From Rallus limicola (taxonomy: Eukaryota > Chordata > Aves > Gruiformes > Rallidae), in NCBI GenBank assembly GCA_022605955.1, contig JAKCOZ010000231.1, positions 186,001-250,000 on the forward strand: a DNA stretch of 64,000 bases. Reading direction: 5' to 3'. The stretch's first letter is position 1. Each line of letters begins with the position of its first letter. A program made the translations under genes and the position numbers. This document shows, piece after piece, positions 34,147-48,100 of this stretch. The notes under the pieces are model-generated. The model did not search any database, had not been told where the DNA came from, and was given only the letters and a program-made list of their open reading frames with translations.

Positions 34147-37100
34147 GCGAGGCCTGAAAGGCATAGCTTGTCTGAAACCTCCTAACAGGACACACGAGCA
34201 GACCCTGTCACTTTGGCTCTCAGCCTTTTCCTTTGCCTGGAAAGAGGGAACATGCCTGGAACCTCCTACGGTGCTTTTCTCGGCCCTAGCAGACTGCAAT
34301 TCAAAACATGCTAAACGTCCAGCAATAACTCCCAAAGTAAAGAAGCTAGGCCTGAAAGGCATAGCTTGTCTGAAACCTCCTAACAGGACACACGAGCAAA
34401 ACCTTTCACTTTGGCTCTCAGCTTTTTCCTTTGCCTGGAAAGAGGGAACATGCCTGGAACCTCCTACGGTGCTTTTCTCGGCCCTAGCAGACTGCAGTTC
34501 AAAACATGCTAAACGTCCAGCAATAACTCCCAAAGTAAAGAAGCTAGGCCTGAAAGGCATAGCTTGTCTGAAACCTCCTAACAGGACTCCCGAGCAGACC
34601 CTGTCACTTTGGCTCTCAGCCTTTTCCTTTGCCTGGAAAGAGGGAACATGCCTGGAACCTCCTACGGTGCTTTTCTCGGCCCTAGCAGACTGCAGTTCAA
34701 AACATGCTAAACGTCCAGCAATAACTCCCAAAGTAAAGAAGCTAGGCCTGAAAGGCATAGCTTGTCTGAAACCTCCTAACAGGACACACGAGCAGACCCT
34801 GTCACTTTGGCTCTCAGCCTTTTCCTTTGCCTGGAAAGAGGGAACATGCCTGGAACCTCCTACGGTGCTTTTCTCGGCCCTAGCAGACTGCAGTTCAAAA
34901 CATGCTAAACGTCCAGCAATAACTCCCAAAGTAAAGAAGCTAGGCCTGAAAGGCATAGCTTGTCTGAATTCTCCTAACATGACACACGAGCAGCCCCTGT
35001 CACTTTGGTTCTCAGCCTTTTCCTTTGCCTGGAAAGAGGGAACATGCCTGGAACCTCCTACGGTGCTTTTCTCGGCCCTAGCAGACTGCAGTTCAAAACA
35101 TGCTAAACGTCCAGCAATAACTCCCAAAGTAAAGAAGCTAGGCCTGAAAGGCATAGCTTGTCTGAAACCTCCTAACAGGACACACGAGCAGACCCTGTCA
35201 CTTTGGCTCTCAGCCTTTTCCTTTGCCTGGAAAGAGGGAACATGCCTGGAACCTCCTACGGTGCTTTTCTCGGCCCTAGCAGAATGCAGTTCAAAACATG
35301 CTAAACGTCCAGCAATAACTCCCAAAGTAAAGAAGCTAGGCCTGAAAGGCATAGCTTGTCTGAAACCTCCTAACAGGACACACGAGCAGACCCTGTCACT
35401 TTGGCTCTCAGCCTTTTCCTTTGCCTGGAAAGAGGGAACATGCCTGGAACCTCCTACGGTGCTTTTCTCGGCCCTAGCAGACTGCAGTTCAAAACATGCT
35501 AAACGTCCAGCAATAACTCCCAAAGTAAAGAAGCTAGGCCTGAAAGGCATAGCTTGTCTGAAACCTCCTAACAGGACACACGAGCAGACCCTGTCACTTT
35601 GGCTCTCAGCCTTTTCCTTTGCCTGGAAAGAGGGAACATGCCTGGAACCTCCTACGGTGCTTTTCTCGGCCCTAGCAGACTGCAGTTCAAAACATGCTAA
35701 ACGTCCAGCAATAACTCCCAAAGTAAAGAAGCGAGGCCTGAAAGGCATAGCTTGTCTGAAACCTCCTAACAGGACACACGAGCAGACCCTGTCACTTTGG
35801 CTCTCAGCCTTTTCCTTTGCCTGGAAAGAGGGAACATGCCTGGAACCTCCTACGGTGCTTTTCTCGGCCCTAGCAGACTGCAGTTCAAAACATGCTAAAC
35901 GTCCAGCAATAACTCCCAAAGTAAAGAAGCTAGGCCTGAAAGGCATAGCTTGTCTGAATTCTCCTAACATGACACACGAGCAGCCCCTGTCACTTTGGTT
36001 CTCATCCTTTTCCTTTGCCTGGAAAGAGGGAACATGCCTGGAACCTCCTACGGTGCTTTTCTCGGCCCTAGCAGACTGCAGTTCAAAACATGCTAAACGT
36101 CCAGCAATAACTCCCAAAGTAAAGAAGCTAGGCCTGAAAGGCATAGCTTGTCTGAAACCTCCTAACAGGACACACGAGCAGACCCTGTCACTTTGGCTCT
36201 CAGCCTTTTCCTTTGCCTGGAAAGAGGGAACATGCCTGGAACCTCCTACGGTGCTTTTCTCGGCCCTAGCAGACTGCAGTTCAAAACATGCTAAACGTCC
36301 AGCAATAACTCCCAAAGTAAAGAAGCTAGGCCTGAAAGGCATAGCTTGTCTGAAACCTCCTAACAGGACACACGAGCAGACCCTGTCACTTTGGCTCTCA
36401 GCCTTTTCCTTTGCCTGGAAAGAGGGAACATGCCTGGAACCTCCTACGGTGCTTTTCTCGGCCCTAGCAGACTGCAGTTCAAAACATGCTAAACGTCCAG
36501 CAATAACTCCCAAAGTAAAGAAGCTAGGCCTGAAAGGCATAGCTTGTCTGAAACCTCCTAACAGGACACACGAGCAGACCCTGTCACTTTGGCTCTCAGC
36601 CTTTTCCTTTGCCTGGAAAGAGGGAACATGCCTGGAACCTCCTACGGTGCTTTTCTCGGCCCTAGCAGACTGCAGTTCAAAACATGCTAAACGTCCAGCA
36701 ATAACTCCCAAAGTAAAGAAGCTAGGCCTGAAAGGCATAGCTTGTCTGAATTCTCCTAACATGACACACGAGCAGCCCCTGTCACTTTGGTTCTCAGCCT
36801 TTTCCTTTGCCTGGAAAGAGGGAACATGCCTGGAACCTCCTACGGTGCTTTTCTCGGCCCTAGCAGACTGCAGTTCAAAACATGCTAAACGTCCAGCAAT
36901 AACTCCCAAAGTAAAGAAGCTAGGCCTGAAAGGCATAGCTTGTCTGAAACCTCCTAACAGGACACACGAGCAGACGCTGTCACTTTGGCTCTCAGCCTTT
37001 TCCTTTGCCTGGAAAGAGGGAACATGCCTGGAACCTCCTACGGTGCTTTTCTCGGCCCTAGCAGACTGCAGTTCAAAACATGCTAAACGTCCAGCAATAA

Positions 37101-40100
37101 CTCCCAAAGTAAAGAAGCTAGGCCTGAAAGGCATAGCTTGTCTGAAACCTCCTAACAGGACACACGAGCAGACCCTGTCACTTTGGCTCTCAGCCTTTTC
37201 CTTTGCCTGGAAAGAGGGAACATGCCTGGAACCTCCTACGGTGCTTTTCTCGGCCCTAGCAGACTGCAGTTCAAAACATGCTAAACGTCCAGCAATAACT
37301 CCCAAAGTAAAGAAGCGAGGCCTGAAAGGCATAGCTTGTCTGAAACCTCCTAACAGGACACACGAGCAGACCCTGTCACTTTGGCTCTCAGCCTTTTCCT
37401 TTGCCTGGAAAGAGGGAACATGCCTGGAACCTCCTACGGTGCTTTTCTCGGCCCTAGCAGACTGCAATTCAAAACATGCTAAACGTCCAGCAATAACTCC
37501 CAAAGTAAAGAAGCTAGGCCTGAAAGGCATAGCTTGTCTGAAACCTCCTAACAGGACACATGAGCAAAACCTTTCACTTTGGCTCTCAGCTTTTTCCTTT
37601 GCTTGGAAAGAGGGAACATGCCTGGAACCTCCTACGGTGCTTTTCTCGGCCCTAGCAGACTGCAGCTCAAAACATGCTAAACGTCCAGCAATAACTCCCA
37701 AAGTAAAGAAGCTAGGCCTGAAAGGCATAGCTTGTCTGAAACCTCCTAACAGGACACACGAGCAGACCCTGTCACTTTGGCTCTCAGCCTTTTCCTTTGC
37801 CTGGAAAGAGGGAACATGCCTGGAACCTCCTACGGTGCTTTTCTCGGCCCTAGCAGACTGCAGTTCAAAACATGCTAAACGTCCAGCAATAACTCCCAAA
37901 GTAAAGAAGCTAGGCCTGAAAGGCATAGCTTGTCTGAAACCTCCTAACAGGACTCCCGAGCAGACCCTGTCACTTTGGCTCTCAGCCTTTTCCTTTGCCT
38001 GGAAAGAGGGAACATGCCTGGAACCTCCTACGGTGCTTTTCTCGGCCCTAGCAGACTGCAGTTCAAAACATGCTAAACGTCCAGCAATAACTCCCAAAGT
38101 AAAGAAGCTAGGCCTGAAAGGCATAGCTTGTCTGAAACCTCCTAACAGGACACACGAGCAGCCCCTGTCACTTTGGCTCTCAGCCTTTTCCTTTGCCTGG
38201 AAAGAGGGAACATGCCTGGAACCTCCTACGGTGCTTTTCTCGGCCCTAGCAGACTGCAGTTCAAAACATGCTAAACGTCCAGCAATAACTCCCAAAGTAA
38301 AGAAGCTAGGCCTGAAAGGCATAGCTTGTCTGAAACCTCCTAACAGGACACACGAGCAGACCCTGTCACTTTGGTTCTCAGCCTTTTCCTTTGCCTGGAA
38401 AGAGGGAACATGCCTGGAACCTCCTACGGTGCTTTTCTCGGCCCTAGCAGACTGCAGTTCAAAACATGCTAAACGTCCAGCAATAACTCCCAAAGTAAAG
38501 AAGCTAGGCCTGAAAGGCATAGCTTGTCTGAAACCTCCTAACAGGACACACGAGCAGACCCTGTCACTTTGGCTCTCAGCCTTTTCCTTTGCCTGGAAAG
38601 AGGGAACATGCCTGGAACCTCCTACGGTGCTTTTCTCGGCCCTAGCAGACTGCAGTTCAAAACATGCTAAACGTCCAGCAATAACTCCCAAAGTAAAGAA
38701 GCTAGGCCTGAAAGGCATAGCTTGTCTGAAACCTCCTAACAGGACACACGAGCAGCCCCTGTCACTTTGGCTCTCAGCCTTTTCCTTTGCCTGGAAAGAG
38801 GGAACATGCCTGGAACCTCCTACGGTGCTTTTCTCGGCCCTAGCAGACTGCAGTTCAAAACATGCTAAACGTCCAGCAATAACTCCCAAAGTAAAGAAGC
38901 GAGGCCTGAAAGGCATAGCTTGTCTGAAACCTCCTAACAGGACACACGAGCAGACCCTGTCACTTTGGCTCTCAGCCTTTTCCTTTGCCTGGAAAGAGGG
39001 AACATGCCTGGAACCTCCTACGGTGCTTTTCTCGGCCCTAGCAGACTGCAATTCAAAACATGCTAAACGTCCAGCAATAACTCCCAAAGTAAAGAAGCTA
39101 GGCCTGAAAGGCATAGCTTGTCTGAAACCTCCTAACAGGACACACGAGCAAAACCTTTCACTTTGGCTCTCAGCTTTTTCCTTTGCTTGGAAAGAGGGAA
39201 CATGCCTGGAACCTCCTACGGTGCTTTTCTCGGCCCTAGCAGACTGCAGCTCAAAACATGCTAAACGTCCAGCAATAACTCCCAAAGTAAAGAAGCTAGG
39301 CCTGAAAGGCATAGCTTGTCTGAAACCTCCTAACAGGACACACGAGCAGACCCTGTCACTTTGGCTCTCAGCCTTTTCCTTTGCCTGGAAAGAGGGAACA
39401 TGCCTGGAACCTCCTACGGTGCTTTTCTCGGCCCTAGCAGACTGCAGTTCAAAACATGCTAAACGTCCAGCAATAACTCCCAAAGTAAAGAAGCTAGGCC
39501 TGAAAGGCCTAGCTTGTCTGAAACCAACTAACAGGACTCCCGAGCAGACCCTGTCACTTTGGCTCTCAGCCTTTTCCTTTGCCTGGAAAGAGGGAACATG
39601 CCTGGAACCTCCTACGGTGCTTTTCTCGGCCCTAGCAGACTGCAGTTCAAAACATGCTAAACGTCCAGCAATAACTCCCAAAGTAAAGAAGCTAGGCCTG
39701 AAAGGCATAGCTTGTCTGAAACCTCCTAACAGGACACACGAGCAGACCCTGTCACTTTGGCTCTCAGCCTTTTCCTTTGCCTGGAAAGAGGGAACATGCC
39801 TGGAACCTCCTACGGTGCTTTTCTCGGCCCTAGCAGACTGCAGTTCAAAACATGCTAAACGTCCAGCAATAACTCCCAAAGTAAAGAAGCTAGGCCTGAA
39901 AGGCATAGCTTGTCTGAAACCTCCTAACAGGACACACGAGCAGACCCTGTCACTTTGGCTCTCAGCCTTTTCCTTTGCCTGGAAAGAGGGAACATGCCTG
40001 GAACCTCCTACGGTGCTTTTCTCGGCCCTAGCAGACTGCAGTTCAAAACATGCTAAACGTCCAGCAATAACTCCCAAAGTAAAGAAGCTAGGCCTGAAAG

Positions 40101-40483
40101 GCATAGCTTGTCTGAAACCTGCTAACAGGACACACGAGCAGACCCTGTCACTTTGGCTCTCAGCCTTTTCCTTTGCCTGGAAAGAGGGAACATGCCTGGA
40201 ACCTCCTACGGTGCTTTTCTCGGCCCTAGCAGACTGCAGTTCAAAACATGCTAAACGTCCAGCAATAACTCCCAAAGTAAAGAAGCTAGGCCTGAAAGGC
40301 ATAGCTTGTCTGAAACCTGCTAACAGGACACACGAGCAGCCCCTGTCACTTTGGCTCTCAGCCTTTTCCTTTGCCTGGAAAGAGGGAACATGCCTGGAAC
40401 CTCCTACGGTGCTTTTCTCGGCCCTAGCAGACTGCAGTTCAAAACATGCTAAACGTCCAGCAATAACTCCCAAAGTAAAGAAG
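34147..40483 (+). repeat. 1,584-bp (8-monomer) higher-order repeat
   Basis: The variant AAGCGAGGCC, for AAGCTAGGCC, occurs at 34,147, 35,731, 37,315 and 38,899, each 1,584 bp apart. It occurs again at 45,678 and 47,262 in domain D. The linked-variant monomer and the GGACTCCCGAG monomer follow at fixed distances in the later copies (37,564 and 39,148; 37,950 and 39,534). The copy beginning at 35,731 lacks them and has a GAATTC monomer instead. The units are therefore mosaic, not exact. The outer limits are not sharp. Confidence 0.8.
34966..36760 (+). repeat. Monomers carrying GAATTC (EcoRI-site variant), domain C
   Basis: TGTCTGAATTCTCC replaces TGTCTGAAACCTCC at 34,966, 35,956 and 36,748, each followed by ATGACAC and TTGGTTCTC. 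The spacing is 990 and then 792 bp. These three and their two copies in domain D are the only GAATTC sites I noticed. They give region-specific restriction markers in an otherwise uniform array. Confidence 0.88.
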
Positions 40484-42088
40484 CTAGGCCTGAAAGGCAT
40501 AGCTTGTCTGAAACCTCCTAACAGGACACACGAGCAGACCCTGTCACTTTGGCTCTCAGCCTTTTCCTTTGCCTGGAAAGAGGGAACATGCCTGGAACCT
40601 CCTACGGTGCTTTTCTCGGCCCTAGCAGACTGCAGTTCAAAACATGCTCAACGTCCAGCAATAACTCCCAAAGTAAAGAAGCTAGGCCTGAAAGGCATAG
40701 CTTGTCTGAAACCTCCTAACAGGACACACGAGCAGACCCTGTCACTTTGGCTCTCAGCCTTTTCCTTTGCCTGGAAAGAGGGAACATGCCTGGAACCTCC
40801 TACGGTGCTTTTCTCGGCCCTAGCAGACTGCAGTTCAAAACATGCTAAACGTCCAGCAATAACTCCCAAAGTAAAGAAGCTAGGCCTGAAAGGCATAGCT
40901 TGTCTGAAACCTCCTAACAGGACACACGAGCAGCACCTGTCACTTTGGCTCTCAGCCTTTTCCTTTGCCTGGAAAGAGGGAACATGCCTGGAACCTCCTA
41001 CGGTGCTTTTCTCGGCCCTAGCAGACTGCAGTTCAAAACATGCTAAACGTCCAGCAATAACTCCCAAAGTAAAGAAGCTAGGCCTGAAAGGCATAGCTTG
41101 TCTGAAACCTCCTAACAGGACACACAAGCAGACCCTGTCACTTTGGCTCTCAGCCTTTTCCTTTGCCTGGAAAGAGGGAACATGCCTGGAACCTCCTACG
41201 GTGCTTTTCTAGGCCCTAGCAGACTGCAGTTCAAAACATGCTAAACGTCCAGCAATAACTCCCAAAGTAAAGAAGCTAGGCCTGAAAGGCATAGCTTGTC
41301 TGAAACCTCCTAACAGGACACACGAGCAGCCCCTGTCACTTTGGCTCTCAGCCTTTTCCTTTGCCTGGAAAGAGGGAACATGCCTGGAACCTCCTACGGT
41401 GCTTTTCTCGGCCCTAGCAGACTGCAGTTCAAATCATGCTAAACGTCCAGCAATAACTCCCAAAGTAAAGAAGCTAGGCCTGAAAGGCATAGCTTGTCTG
41501 AAACCTCGTAACAGGACACACGAGCAGACCCTGTCACTTTGGCTCTCAGCCTTTTCCTTTGCCTGGAAAGAGGGAACATGCCTGGAACCTCCTACGGTGC
41601 TTTTCTCGGCCCTAGCAGACTGCAGTTCAAAACATGCTAAACGTCCAGCAATAACTCCCAAAGTAAAGAAGCTAGGCCTGAAAGGCATAGCTTGTCTGAA
41701 ACCTCCTAACAGGACACACGAGCAGACCCTGTCACTTTGGCTCTCAGCCTTTTCCTTTGCCTGGAAAGAGGGAACATGCCTGGAACCTCCTACGGTGCTT
41801 TTCTCGGCCCTAGCAGACTGCAGTTCAAAACATGCTAAACGTCCAGCAATAACTCCCAAAGTAAAGAAGCTAGGCCTGAAAGGCATAGCTTGTCTGAAAC
41901 CTCCTAACAGGACACACGAGCAGCCCCTGTCACTTTGGCTCTCAGCCTTTTCCTTTGCCTGGAAAGAGGGAACATGCCTGGAACCTCCTACGGTGCTTTT
42001 CTCGGCCCTAGCAGACTGCAGTTCAAAACATGCTAAACGTCCAGCAATAACTCCCAAAGTAAAGAAGCTAGGCATGAAAGGCATAGCT

Positions 42089-42159
42089 TGTCCTGTTAGG
42101 AGGTTTCAGACAAGCTAGGCCTGAAAGGCATAGCTTGTCTGAAACCTCCTAACAGGACA
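42089..42159. repeat. Type 1 junction, subtype 1a
   Basis: A 47-bp foldback insertion with perfect 29-bp arms and the standard loop, like that at 682. It starts domain D. The next monomer has GCAGACACTGTC. Confidence 0.95.
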
Positions 42160-44318
42160 CACGAGCAGACACTGTCACTTTGGCTCTCAGCCTTTTCCTT
42201 TGCCTGGAAAGAGGGAACATGCCTGGAACCTCCTACGGTGCTTTTCTCGGCCCTAGCAGACTGCAGTTCAAAACATGCTAAACGTCCAGCAATAACTCCC
42301 AAAGTATAGAAGCTAGGCCTGAAAGGCATAGCTTGTCTGAAACCTCCTAACAGGACACACGAGCAGACCCTGTCACTTTGGCTCTCAGCCTTTTCCTTTG
42401 CCTGGAAAGAGGGAACATGCCTGGAACCTCCTACGGTGCTTTTCTCGGCCCTAGCAGACTGCAGTTCAAAACATGCTAAACGTCCAGCAATAACTCCCAA
42501 AGTAAAGAAGCTAGGCCTGAAAGGCATAGCTTGTCTGAAACCTCCTAACAGGACACACGAGCAGCCCCTGTCACTTTGGCTCTCAGCCTTTTCCTTTGCC
42601 TGGAAAGAGGGAACATGCCTGGAACCTCCTACGGTGCTTTTCTCGGCCCTAGCAGACTGCAGTTCAAAACATGCTAAACGTCCAGCAATAACTCCCAAAG
42701 TAAAGAAGCTAGGCCTGAAAGGCATAGCTTGTCTGAAACCTCCTAACAGGACACACGAGCAGACCCTGTCACTTTGGCTCTCAGCCTTTTCCTTTGCCTG
42801 GAAAGAGGGAACATGCCTGTAACCTCCTACGGTGCTTTTCTCGGCCCTAGCAGACTGCAGTTCAAAACATGCTAAACGTCCAGCAATAACTCCCAAAGTA
42901 AAGAAGCTAGGCCTGAAAGGCATAGCTTGTCTGAAACCTCCTAACAGTACACACGAGCAGACCCTGTCACTTTGGCTCTCAGCCTTTTCCTTTGCCTGGA
43001 AAGAGGGAACATGCCTGGAACCTCCTACGGTGCTTTTCTCGGCCCTAGCAGACTGCAGTTCAAAACATGCTAAACGTCCAGCAATAACTCCCAAAGTAAA
43101 GAAGCTAGGCCTGAAAGGCATAGCTTGTCTGAAACCTCCTAACAGGACACACGAGCAGCCCCTGTCACTTTGGCTCTCAGCCTTTTCCTTTGCCTGGAAA
43201 GAGGGAACATGCCTGGAACCTCCTACGGTGCTTTTCTCGGCCCTAGCAGACTGCAGTTCAAAACATGCTAAACGTCCAGCAATAACTCCCAAAGTAAAGA
43301 AGCTAGGCCTGAAAGGCATAGCTTGTCTGAAACCTCCTAACAGGACACACAAGCAGACCCTGTCACTTTGGCTCTCAGCCTTTTCCTTTGCCTGGAAAGA
43401 GGGAACATGCCTGGAACCTCCTACGGTGCTTTTCTCGGCCCTAGCAGACTGCAGTTCAAAACATGCTAAACGTCCAGCAATAACTCCCAAAGTAAAGAAG
43501 CTAGGCCTGAAAGGCATAGCTTGTCTGAAACCTCCTAACAGGACACACGAGCAGCCCCTGTCACTTTGGCTCTCAGCCTTTTCCTTTGCCTGGAAAGAGG
43601 GAACATGCCTGGAACCTCCTACGGTGCTTTTCTCGGCCCTAGCAGACTGCAGCTCAAAACATGCTAAACGTCCAGCAATAACTCCCAAAGTAAAGAAGCT
43701 AGGCCTGAAAGGCATAGCTTGTCTGAAACCTCCTAACAGGACACACGAGCAGACCCTGTCACTTTGGCTCTCAGCCTTTTCCTTTGCCTGGAAAGAGGGA
43801 ACATGCCTGGAACCTCCTACGGTGCTTTTCTCGGCCCTAGCAGACTGCAGTTCAAAACATGCTAAACGTCCAGCAATAACTCCTAAAGTAAAGAAGCTAG
43901 GCCTGAAAGGCCTAGCTTGTCTGAAACCTCCTAACAGGACTCCCGAGCAGACCCTGTCACTTTGGCTCTCAGCCTTTTCCTTTGCCTGGAAAGAGGGAAC
44001 ATGCCTGGAACCTCCTACGGTGCTTTTCTCGGCCCTAGCAGACTGCAGTTCAAAACATGCTAAACGTCCAGCAATAACTCCCAAAGTAAAGAAGCTAGGC
44101 CTGAAAGGCATAGCTTGTCTGAAACCTCCTAACAGGACACACGAGCAGACCCTGTCACTTTGGCTCTCAGCCTTTTCCTTTGCCTGGAAAGAGGGAACAT
44201 GCCTGGAACCTCCTACGGTGCTTTTCTCGGCCCTAGCAGACTGCAGTTCAAAACATGCTCAACGTCCAGCAATAACTCCCAAAGTAAAGAAGCTAGGCCT
44301 GAAAGGCATAGCTTGTCT

Positions 44319-45125
44319 GAATTCTCCTAACATGACACACGAGCAGCCCCTGTCACTTTGGTTCTCATCCTTTTCCTTTGCCTGGAAAGAGGGAACATGC
44401 CTGGAACCTCCTACGGTGCTTTTCTCGGCCCTAGCAGACTGCAGTTCAAAACATGCTAAACGTCCCGCAATAACTCCCAAAGTAAAGAAGCTAGGCCTGA
44501 AAGGCATAGCTTGTCTGAAACCTCCTAACAGGACACACGAGCAGACCCTGTCACTTTGGCTCTCAGCCTTTTCCTTTGCCTGGAAAGAGGGAACATGCCT
44601 GGAACCTCCTACGGTGCTTTTCTCGGCCCTAGCAGACTGCAGTTCAAAACATGCTAAACGTCCAGCAATAACTCCCAAAGTAAAGAAGCTAGGCCTGAAA
44701 GGCATAGCTTGTCTGAAACCTGCTAACAGGACACACGAGCAGACCCTGTCACTTTGGCTCTCAGCCTTTTCCTTTGCCTGGAAAGAGGGAACATGCCTGG
44801 AACCTCCTACGGTGCTTTTCTCGGCCCTAGCAGACTGCAGTTCAAAACATGCTAAACGTCCAGCAATAACTCCCAAAGTAAAGAAGCTAGGCCTGAAAGG
44901 CATAGCTTGTCTGAAACCTCCTAACAGGACACACGAGCAGACCCTGTCACTTTGGCTCTCAGCCTTTTCCTTTGCCTGGAAAGAGGGAACATGCCTGGAA
45001 CCTCCTACGGTGCTTTTCTCGGCCCTAGCAGACTGCAGTTCAAAACATGCTAAACGTCCAGCAATAACTCCCAAAGTAAAGAAGCTAGGCCTGAAAGGCA
45101 TAGCTTGTCTGAATTCTCCTAACAT
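44319..45125 (+). repeat. Monomers carrying GAATTC, domain D copies
   Basis: GAATTC occurs at 44,319 and 45,111, 792 bp apart. These are the 8,363-bp counterparts of 35,956 and 36,748. The TTGGTTCTCATCC variant (36,001 and 44,364) confirms the pairing. Confidence 0.88.
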
Positions 45126-48100
45126 GACACACGAGCAGCCCCTGTCACTTTGGTTCTCAGCCTTTTCCTTTGCCTGGAAAGAGGGAACATGCCTGGAACC
45201 TCCTACGGTGCTTTTCTCGGCCCTAGCAGACTGCAGTTCAAAACATGCTAAACGTCCAGCAATAACTCCCAAAGTAAAGAAGCTAGGCCTGAAAGGCATA
45301 GCTTGTCTGAAACCTCCTAACAGGACACACGAGCAGACGCTGTCACTTTGGCTCTCAGCCTTTTCCTTTGCCTGGAAAGAGGGAACATGCCTGGAACCTC
45401 CTACGGGGCTTTTCTCGGCCCTAGCAGACTGCAGTTCAAAACATGCTAAACGTCCAGCAATAACTCCCAAAGTAAAGAAGCTAGGCCTGAAAGGCATAGC
45501 TTGTCTGAAACCTCCTAACAGGACACACGAGCAGACCCTGTCACTTTGGCTCTCAGCCTTTTCCTTTGCCTGGAAAGAGGGAACATGCCTGGAACCTCCT
45601 ACGGTGCTTTTCTCGGCCCTAGCAGACTGCAGTTCAAAACATGCTAAACGTCCAGCAATAACTCCCAAAGTAAAGAAGCGAGGCCTGAAAGGCATAGCTT
45701 GTCTGAAACCTCCTAACAGGACACACGAGCAGACCCTGTCACTTTGGCTCTCAGCCTTTTCCTTTGCCTGGAAAGAGGGAACATGCCTGGAACCTCCTAC
45801 GGTGCTTTTCTCGGCCCTAGCAGACTGCAATTCAAAACATGCTAAACGTCCAGCAATAACTCCCAAAGTAAAGAAGCTAGGCCTGAAAGGCATAGCTTGT
45901 CTGAAACCTCCTAACAGGACACACGAGCAAAACCTTTCACTTTGGCTCTCAGCTTTTTCCTTTGCTTGGAAAGAGGGAACATGCCTGGAACCTCCTACGG
46001 TGCTTTTCTCGGCCCTAGCAGACTGCAGCTCAAAACATGCTAAACGTCCAGCAATAACTCCCAAAGTAAAGAAGCTAGGCCTGAAAGGCATAGCTTGTCT
46101 GAAACCTCCTAACAGGACACACGAGCAGACCCTGTCACTTTGGCTCTCAGCCTTTTCCTTTGCCTGGAAAGAGGGAACATGCCTGGAACCTCCTACGGTG
46201 CTTTTCTCGGCCCTAGCAGACTGCAGTTCAAAACATGCTAAACGTCCAGCAATAACTCCCAAAGTAAAGAAGCTAGGCCTGAAAGGCCTAGCTTGTCTGA
46301 AACCTCCTAACAGGACTCCCGAGCAGACCCTGTCACTTTGGCTCTCAGCCTTTTCCTTTGCCTGGAAAGAGGGAACATGCCTGGAACCTCCTACGGTGCT
46401 TTTCTCGGCCCTAGCAGACTGCAGTTCAAAACATGCTAAACGTCCAGCAATAACTCCCAAAGTAAAGAAGCTAGGCCTGAAAGGCATAGCTTGTCTGAAA
46501 CCTCCTAACAGGACACACGAGCAGACCCTGTCACTTTGGCTCTCAGCCTTTTCCTTTGCCTGGAAAGAGGGAACATGCCTGGAACCTCCTACGGTGCTTT
46601 TCTCGGCCCTAGCAGACTGCAGTTCAAAACATGCTAAACGTCCAGCAATAACTCCCAAAGTAAAGAAGCTAGGCCTGAAAGGCATAGCTTGTCTGAAACC
46701 TCCTAACAGGACACACGAGCAGACCCTGTCACTTTGGTTCTCAGCCTTTTCCTTTGCCTGGAAAGAGGGAACATGCCTGGAACCTCCTACGGTGCTTTTC
46801 TCGGCCCTAGCAGACTGCAGTTCAAAACATGCTAAACGTCCAGCAATAACTCCCAAAGTAAAGAAGCTAGGCCTGAAAGGCATAGCTTGTCTGAAACCTC
46901 CTAACAGGACACACGAGCAGCCCCTGTCACTTTGGCTCTCAGCCTTTTCCTTTGCCTGGAAAGAGGGAACATGCCTGGAACCTCCTACGGTGCTTTTCTC
47001 GGCCCTAGCAGACTGCAGTTCAAAACATGCTAAACGTCCAGCAATAACTCCCAAAGTAAAGAAGCTAGGCCTGAAAGGCATAGCTTGTCTGAAACCTCCT
47101 AACAGGACACACGAGCAGACCCTGTCACTTTGGCTCTCAGCCTTTTCCTTTGCCTGGAAAGAGGGAACATGCCTGGAACCTCCTACGGTGCTTTTCTCGG
47201 CCCTAGCAGACTGCAGTTCAAAACATGCTAAACGTCCAGCAATAACTCCCAAAGTAAAGAAGCGAGGCCTGAAAGGCATAGCTTGTCTGAAACCTCCTAA
47301 CAGGACACACGAGCAGACCCTGTCACTTTGGCTCTCAGCCTTTTCCTTTGCCTGGAAAGAGGGAACATGCCTGGAACCTCCTACGGTGCTTTTCTCGGCC
47401 CTAGCAGACTGCAATTCAAAACATGCTAAACGTCCAGCAATAACTCCCAAAGTAAAGAAGCTAGGCCTGAAAGGCATAGCTTGTCTGAAACCTCCTAACA
47501 GGACACACGAGCAAAACCTTTCACTTTGGCTCTCAGCTTTTTCCTTTGCTTGGAAAGAGGGAACATGCCTGGAACCTCCTACGGTGCTTTTCTCGGCCCT
47601 AGCAGACTGCAGCTCAAAACATGCTAAACGTCCAGCAATAACTCCCAAAGTAAAGAAGCTAGGCCTGAAAGGCATAGCTTGTCTGAAACCTCCTAACAGG
47701 ACACACGAGCAGACCCTGTCACTTTGGCTCTCAGCCTTTTCCTTTGCCTGGAAAGAGGGAACATGCCTGGAACCTCCTACGGTGCTTTTCTCGGCCCTAG
47801 CAGACTGCAGTTCAAAACATGCTAAACGTCCAGCAATAACTCCCAAAGTAAAGAAGCTAGGCCTGAAAGGCCTAGCTTGTCTGAAACCTCCTAACAGGAC
47901 TCCCGAGCAGACCCTGTCACTTTGGCTCTCAGCCTTTTCCTTTGCCTGGAAAGAGGGAACATGCCTGGAACCTCCTACGGTGCTTTTCTCGGCCCTAGCA
48001 GACTGCAGTTCAAAACATGCTAAACGTCCAGCAATAACTCCCAAAGTAAAGAAGCTAGGCCTGAAAGGCATAGCTTGTCTGAAACCTCCTAACAGGACAC

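Larger units (their letters stand above)
30803..42088 (+). repeat. Domain C: long junction-free monomer run
   Basis: More than 55 monomers follow without any phase break up to the junction at 42,089. Most carry CTG at 73, AGG at 106 and ACC at 121. A 1,584-bp (8-monomer) sub-repeat is visible from about 34 to 39 kb. A diverged monomer haplotype and GAATTC-bearing monomers are confined to domains C and D, apart from one later relative of the haplotype at 56.7 kb. Confidence 0.88.

Noticed and set aside
33677..41212. A 2,511-codon open frame on the plus strand, and similar giant frames elsewhere, as repeat-protein genes
   Set aside because: The frame is simply the 66-codon monomer read through. 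An equally long frame lies on the minus strand. The listed start is a GTG that recurs in nearly every monomer, there is no unique N- or C-terminal part, and the five commonest diagnostic sites change the residue in both frames.
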